Below are positions 16,001 to 19,707 of a stretch of DNA of 19,707 nt, one piece after another. A program made the translations under genes and the position numbers. The notes beneath the pieces are model-generated. The model saw only the letters and a program-made list of their open reading frames with translations, was not told where the DNA came from and searched no databases. The DNA lies in assembly GCA_041635265.1 (NCBI GenBank), contig JBFJJV010000045.1, forward strand, positions 1 through 19,707, in the 5' to 3' direction. This DNA comes from Panacagrimonas sp041635265 (GTDB lineage Bacteria > Pseudomonadota > Gammaproteobacteria > Nevskiales > Nevskiaceae). Position 1 is the first letter of the stretch; the number at the start of each line of letters is the position of its first letter.

Positions 16001-17602
16001 GCCTGAAACCGCTCGCATGGCATGAGCCAGCCGATCGTCTGAGCTCAGCGGCTCCATGTGGCCACTGTAGTCACCTTCAGCCATCTTCTCCGCTTCATCT
16101 GACAATGCGCGAAGACGCGTGCCAATGGCAGAGACGGAAGCATTGATCTGAGCCAGCTCATCGTGTCCATCGATCAGTTGTGGGAGGGATATATCGCCGC
16201 TGCGCGCCGCATGTTCGAATTCGTTGACCAAGAGTCGGATGCCGCGATTCATTCGGCTTGATGTCCGCCAGCCCAAGAAGGCCAATAGCAGCAAAGTCAG
16301 GATCACCGAAAAAGTCGTAAGGGCTAGTGCGCGTGCGCTCTGGGCCGCAGCCTGACCCGCCTCCACCGAGAGCTGCGATGCGATTTGTGAGCGAGTCTGT
16401 TCCACGCTCAGATTCAGGGCGTCGGAAATCTCGATCCACTCCTCGGCGCTGATGCTCGTTCGGACAGAAGACAGGCGCGTCAGTGCCTCGATCGCGCTCT
16501 CATCGTCGACCCGAAGTCGTTGATCAATCTGGGCCGGCGCCTCACGTTTGTCCCACCCTTGCTTCACCGGCGCCAGTTGATCGTTCAATCGCTGGACTGC
16601 GGCGAGCATGGTCTTTGCATCGCTTCGCTCAGCAGCGCTCAAGCCGCTATTTTGTTCCAGTTCAGACAATAAGCCCAACGCGGCTGCCGCGCGCGCGCTG
16701 GCGAGGACGCGATAGCGCGGCTCGCCTCGCATTAGATAATCTTTGAAACTATGAATCAGCCCGCCAAAGCCCAGAGCTTGATTTAGCGCGTTCAATAGAT
16801 CCAATCTGCCTGTGAAACCCTGCAGAGATGAGAGTACTGAACTGCGCCCGGACTCGTCGGCCAGTTTCATAGCGGCGTCAATTCTGTCCCCGCTGAGCCG
16901 GGTGCCAAATATTTCGACTAGTTCGTAGCGCCGTTTCTCCAGCTCACTCTGATTGGATGCAAATGCCCGTGCTATTTCGGGTGAAAAAGTATGCGTGATG
17001 ATGGCGTGCCGAACGAATATTTTTTCCAAGGCCAACTGGTTCTGTAATCGTTCAGCAACAGCGAGTTCGCGCAGCCCCTTGATTCCTTTCCTGCTGTCAC
17101 TGATGTTCGCTGCCGTGTCGCCGAAATGACCCAACAGCTGCAGTATTTCCTCATAGGGGGCGAGTGCCGAACGCAAATTGCTGTGACCGTTGCGTGGCGC
17201 GCTTATGGCGCGACGCGCGTTCACAATGCGCTCGATCGCGTGAGCGGTTGGAGTGTTCTGCTCGCCGCTGAAGTTGTCGACAAGTGCCTTCAAGGACGCA
17301 TCAACATTTGAGTCCAGTTGCCGGGCGAGGTCATCCGCGTCGCTATTGGTGGCGGACAGGCCGCCCGCCATCAAGGCTTCCAGGCCGCGCGCATTGATGC
17401 TGGCAGTGCGAGACTCGTAGTCCCGTTTGGCGTAAAGCGCCTGGGCCAGCGCGTGCGCAGCATTTTCCGCCCGCACGAGTTGAACGATATTTTGCCTCTC
17501 ATGTCGTAGCGACACTTCGCTATCGATTACCTTTACAGCCAGAGACAGCAGAACAGGCACCGGAAGCAGGGCAAGCAGCCAAAGGCGAGTGCGGATCAGC
17601 AC
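13046..17602 (-). CDS. Membrane hybrid histidine kinase: sensor, HAMP, GAF, coiled coil, HisKA/HATPase, three receivers
   Basis: A 1518-aa kinase from GTG 17602. Layout: TM1 (about 7-26); a helical periplasmic sensor (27-425) with GFGGLIHSFKDYLMRGEPRY, as in NIT-like sensors; TM2 (about 426-446); HAMP-like segments (447-575); GAF (about 590-735); and a Glu-rich coiled coil (748-817) of 14-residue repeats. The kinase core has His833 in NMSHELRTPLN, N box NLISNGLKFT (about 948), DTGIGIP (about 992) and GTGLGL (about 1021). Three receivers follow with phospho-acceptors Asp1175, Asp1297 and Asp1448, each with its acidic pair and a lysine (HKP, VIKG, SKP). It starts a phosphorelay; no HPt protein or DNA-binding output is in the window. 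It overlaps cheR by four bases. Divergent by 113 bp from a TonB-dependent receptor. The sensor ligand is unknown. Confidence 0.95.
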   Translation of the reverse strand: MLIRTRLWLLALLPVPVLLSLAVKVIDSEVSLRHERQNIVQLVRAENAAHALAQALYAKRDYESRTASINARGLEALMAGGLSATNSDADDLARQLDSNVDASLKALVDNFSGEQNTPTAHAIERIVNARRAISAPRNGHSNLRSALAPYEEILQLLGHFGDTAANISDSRKGIKGLRELAVAERLQNQLALEKIFVRHAIITHTFSPEIARAFASNQSELEKRRYELVEIFGTRLSGDRIDAAMKLADESGRSSVLSSLQGFTGRLDLLNALNQALGFGGLIHSFKDYLMRGEPRYRVLASARAAAALGLLSELEQNSGLSAAERSDAKTMLAAVQRLNDQLAPVKQGWDKREAPAQIDQRLRVDDESAIEALTRLSSVRTSISAEEWIEISDALNLSVEQTRSQIASQLSVEAGQAAAQSARALALTTFSVILTLLLLAFLGWRTSSRMNRGIRLLVNEFEHAARSGDISLPQLIDGHDELAQINASVSAIGTRLRALSDEAEKMAEGDYSGHMEPLSSDDRLAHAMRAVSGSALEVVAQAKAISEGNYETVVTPRSERDHLAHSLSEMAAALRRMQVGMLKSQWLNEKRLEVFEALRGINLVPDLADRTLGTLLPVSGALSAAFYELKKDRMQVICSRGVRAGQAIQDGGLIDHLPVTEQTRVIDKLPGNYLKLASALGEAKAQAVSLTPLLARGEVVGAIELGWTGTPAANSIELLDSLSASLGLALTVSQARARTEDLLTETQALAARLQTQQDELRQSNEELESQTQLLRQSEEELKSQREELQASNEELEEKADLLQKHRTQLEKTAAELSQATRYKSEFLANMSHELRTPLNSMLILSKMLLDNDEKNLTTEQLESTEIIYQGGRDLLRLINDILDLSKVEAGMLAIRSENISIPDIINDLKRQFAPVAAEKNLLLITECDDAIPPEMIGDRQRIEQILRNLISNGLKFTKSGEVRLRISRPDPAIIPKKLEASGPHIEFRVQDTGIGIPADKLSLVFEAFQQADGATNRRYGGTGLGLTIALQMTHLLGGELIAKSEVGKGSVFSLILPQKMSSTGVQGTIRRPIKTDAIEAVPAPEQPVPPKLHTPAPEPEVAPTEEEIERTLEDDRDALNEGDRVILVVEDDAYFAAILLKRIRKRGFKCIIALSGASGLRLAKKHKPDAIILDLGLPDIGGLTVLESLKGAANTRHIPVHIVSASDPSTEPLKRGAIGFAHKPLQEEGISDVLTRLEALISDRQRVVLLIEDDHGSRRAVSALLSNDKTRVLTAETGEEALDILQQESIDCIVLDLSLPDTDGIEFLKKLRKLGAPGGAGIHPPVVIYTGRDLSKEEHQTLSEAAQSVVIKGAASPERLLDEVVLFLHSVESQLPEQQRQIVARLHGGPDAFAGRKVLLVDDDMRNTFAIGSILKKRGFDIVTADNGLVAIERLQASPDIEIVLMDVMMPVMDGLEATRTIRAQERFKDLPIIALTARAMPEDRRKCLDAGASDYLSKPIDNEQLMGMLKVWLSRE

Positions 17603-17733
17603 TGAGGGTTCCCGCGCATCGCGACGCGCATCAGGCGGCTACTACCTTTGCCGCCGCTAATGGACCAGAAGGGCTTCATTCGCGCTAGTATCTCTCAGTC
17701 AGATCAACACTTGGAGTGGGGAGTGTCCCGAAG
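17603..17733. promoter_or_regulatory. Divergent promoter region between kinase operon and TonB receptor
   Basis: The spacer must carry both promoters. A TAGTAT hexamer near 17687 could be a -10 for the receptor gene, but no good -35 stands out. A purine-rich ribosome site (GGAGTGGGGAG, about 17713-17723) precedes ATG 17734 at a usable distance. No cobalamin riboswitch, Fur box or clear dyad was seen. Confidence 0.3.
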
Positions 17734-19698
17734 ATGAGCTTAATTCGCCACTTGACGTCACATTATCGCCGACGCCCGCGATTCTTGCCTTTTTTGTTCG
17801 CATCGGCCTCGCTCGCATGTGCGGTATATCCTGCAACGGCCTCCGATGAGCTGTTGCAGATGAGCTTGGAAGACTTGATGTCCATGCAAGTCACGGGCGT
17901 CAATAAACGGGCTGAACCTCTGGGCAAGGCCGCCGCAGCGGTTTTCGTGCTCACTGCCGAAGATATTCGACGCTCGGGCGCGCGGACGATCGCGCAGGCC
18001 CTGCGATTAGTGCCTGGCCTGCATGTGGCACAAACCAACGCGCAGAGCTACTTGGTGGCTTCTCGCGGTTTTAACCAGTCTTCATCGGGCAAGCTGGAAG
18101 TCGTCATCGATGGACGCAGTGCCTATACACCGCTGAACGCGACCGTATTCTGGGACGTGTTAGACACCTATCTGCCGGATATCGAGCGCATTGAGGTGAT
18201 ACGTGGCCCCGGTGGAACGGTCTGGGGCGCAAATGCGGTTAATGGTGTGATCAATATTGTGACCCGATCCGCGAGTGAAACCGTAGGGCAGGTGCTGACC
18301 GTCGGTGGCGGCACGCAGGAGCGAGGCTTCGCTTCGTTCCGATCGGGTGCAAAAGTGGGTAAAAACGGTCATGTCCGTTTCTATGCCAAAGCCTTGGAAA
18401 GATCAGCCCTCGAGTTGGAGGGCGGTCGTCCGGCGAGCGATGGGCAGGTGCTGCGTCAGGGAGGGCTGCGCTCGGACTGGAACCTGAGCGATGGCGGGCA
18501 GATGACCGGCAGCGCAGATATCTATCAGGGCGATTCCAGCGATCAAAATGGTCCGACTGAGGTCAGGGGTGGCAACGCCGCTCTGGGCTGGAGTCGCAAA
18601 TGGATGGAGGGCGCAAACACTAGTGCGCGCTTGAGCCTAGATACCTACGATCGGCAGATTCCCGGTGTTTACGGGGAGGAGCGTGAGACGCTCGACCTTG
18701 AATTGCAGCACAATCTGGCGGCGATCGGCCGCCATCAGCTCACAGTCGGTGCGGGCTTCAGGTTCACATCCGACGAAACCGCCGGGCCGCCCGCGGTGGT
18801 CATATTCGCTCCCCAGAATCGCAGCACGCGCAAATTCAGCGGCTTTGTTCAGGACCGGATCAGCTTTGCAGCGGGCCGCGGTACTTTGGACCTCGGCAGC
18901 AAAATCGAGCACAACGATTATTCGGGAACAGAATGGCAGCCCGGGCTGCGCCTGGGCTGGGAGTTCAACCAAAGCTGGTATGGCTGGGGCGCTATCGCGC
19001 GTGCCGTACGCACGCCGACCCGGCTTGATCACGATGTTGCACTTTTTTGCGCAGCCCAATTCGCCGCGATTCTGGGCTGCACCCCGGGGACAATTCTGCC
19101 TCTGGGGAGCCCTAATTTTGAATCCGAGACGCTGCTTGCTTACGAACTGGGGATTCGCGGCAATGCCACGGATGAGCTCTTGCTCGAGCTGGCCGTCTTC
19201 TTTAACGACTACTCCGACTTGCGCAGCCGGGAATCCGCAGGATTCACCAGCGGATTTGAAAATCGTTTTAAAGGCGTCGGCTACGGTGGTGAAACCAATC
19301 TCCGCTGGCGGCCGCACAAGAATTTCAGTCTGAACGCCTATTACAGCTACCTGGAAATCGATCTTGACCCCCCGCAAGGCAATGCTGATTTCACAACTGA
19401 AGGCACCGTTGAAGGCTCAAGCCCTGCACACCAAGCCGGTCTTGTTGCATCCTGGAACATTGCACCGCGCTGGCTGGCCACGAGTCAACTTCGATATGTA
19501 GACGAACTCGCGCACGGCTCTGTGCCGGCCTATACGGAGCTCGATCTTGGCCTGAGATGGCAGATGCGGCCCACCGTCGACCTCTTCCTGGCCGGCCAGA
19601 ACCTGTTGGACAGCCGACACCCAGAGTTCGGTGAGTTGCCCGATCGTCCGGAGGTTGTCCGCGGGGTGTATGCCTCTCTCACCTGGCGGTGGGAGTAA
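17734..19698 (+). CDS. TonB-dependent outer-membrane receptor
   Basis: A 654-aa receptor from ATG 17734. An in-frame GTG at 17716 would add six residues, but ATG fits the purine-rich ribosome site. A signal peptide (basic start, then FLPFLFASASLACAVYPATAS) is followed by LEDLMSMQVTGVNKR, typical of one class of these receptors. The plug domain runs about 60-170: VFVLTAEDIRRSGARTIAQA, LVPGLHVAQ, VVIDGRSAY, IERIEVIRGPGGTVWGANA and VNGVINIVTR. The rest is a beta barrel ending DSRHPEFGELPDRPEVVRG and an aromatic last strand (YASLTWRWE). It is on the short side for the family. Cys439 and Cys449 lie in what is probably an extracellular loop and may form a disulfide. Ligand unknown: siderophore, cobalamin or organic compound. 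Divergent from the kinase operon, which might regulate it. The gene ends 9 bp before the window edge. Confidence 0.93.
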   Translation: MSLIRHLTSHYRRRPRFLPFLFASASLACAVYPATASDELLQMSLEDLMSMQVTGVNKRAEPLGKAAAAVFVLTAEDIRRSGARTIAQALRLVPGLHVAQTNAQSYLVASRGFNQSSSGKLEVVIDGRSAYTPLNATVFWDVLDTYLPDIERIEVIRGPGGTVWGANAVNGVINIVTRSASETVGQVLTVGGGTQERGFASFRSGAKVGKNGHVRFYAKALERSALELEGGRPASDGQVLRQGGLRSDWNLSDGGQMTGSADIYQGDSSDQNGPTEVRGGNAALGWSRKWMEGANTSARLSLDTYDRQIPGVYGEERETLDLELQHNLAAIGRHQLTVGAGFRFTSDETAGPPAVVIFAPQNRSTRKFSGFVQDRISFAAGRGTLDLGSKIEHNDYSGTEWQPGLRLGWEFNQSWYGWGAIARAVRTPTRLDHDVALFCAAQFAAILGCTPGTILPLGSPNFESETLLAYELGIRGNATDELLLELAVFFNDYSDLRSRESAGFTSGFENRFKGVGYGGETNLRWRPHKNFSLNAYYSYLEIDLDPPQGNADFTTEGTVEGSSPAHQAGLVASWNIAPRWLATSQLRYVDELAHGSVPAYTELDLGLRWQMRPTVDLFLAGQNLLDSRHPEFGELPDRPEVVRGVYASLTWRWE

Positions 19699-19707
19699 AA
19701 TCTGTCA

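Noticed and set aside
17603..17733. Cobalamin riboswitch linking the TonB receptor to the B12 enzyme IcmF
   Set aside because: The spacer is too short and shows no B12-box-like conserved segment; none is visible before icmF either.
18637..19377. 246-codon antisense frame inside the TonB receptor gene
   Set aside because: Shadow of the receptor gene; no protein family recognised.
1..19707. CRISPR array, transposon ends, tRNA or phage genes
   Set aside because: Looked for regular repeats, transposase/integrase motifs and tRNA-like cloverleaves; none found by eye.

Overview
The window looks like a chromosomal accessory/catabolic region of a proteobacterium, most likely a gammaproteobacterium of the Nevskiales/Xanthomonadales kind. 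This rests on family resemblance only: a fused B12-dependent mutase (IcmF type), an OruR-like AraC regulator, an HU protein with a lysine/alanine/proline-rich tail, a TonB-dependent receptor and a hybrid kinase with CheR and CheB. There is no rRNA or other taxonomic marker. I see no rRNA, tRNA, CRISPR array, transposase or integrase.

Layout. Positions 1-1878 hold the 5' part of a cytochrome P450 gene (minus, cut by the left edge), a divergent MarR-type regulator (plus) and a second MarR regulator (minus). After about 460 bp without a recognisable gene comes an OruR/AraC-type activator (minus), divergent from icmF (3486-6764, plus), which encodes a single-chain B12-binding/G-protein/mutase enzyme. 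A perfect, probably bidirectional terminator separates icmF from a convergent HU-family gene. A gene-less stretch (7278-7964) is followed by a third MarR regulator, clearly a paralogue of the second. It is divergent, across about 520 bp, from a two-gene operon: an HMG-CoA-synthase-like protein fused to a zinc-ribbon/OB (DUF35) domain, then an SCP2-type thiolase. The thiolase ends 1 bp from a convergent three-gene signalling operon, transcribed leftward as hybrid histidine kinase (1518 codons, three receiver domains), CheR, CheB. Divergent from the kinase is a TonB-dependent receptor that ends just before the right edge.

How the genes may work together. P450, IcmF and the thiolase pair fit a branched-chain or lipid-like catabolic locus with many dedicated regulators (three MarR, one AraC). 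IcmF would rearrange isobutyryl-CoA to n-butyryl-CoA, and the mutase residues that mark this specificity are visible (Phe597, Gln741). The HMG-CoA-synthase-like protein shows no clear catalytic Glu, Cys or His at the expected places. It therefore looks more like a scaffold or altered enzyme working with the intact-looking thiolase, by analogy with the archaeal thiolase/HMGCS/DUF35 complex. The kinase-CheR-CheB operon is a chemotaxis-flavoured phosphorelay without CheA or a classical receptor. Its kinase carries a Glu-rich coiled coil of 14-residue repeats just before the phospho-accepting His, a speculative target for the methylation enzymes. The best candidates for something little described are the catalytically degenerate HMGCS-DUF35/thiolase pair and the possible methylation control of the kinase.
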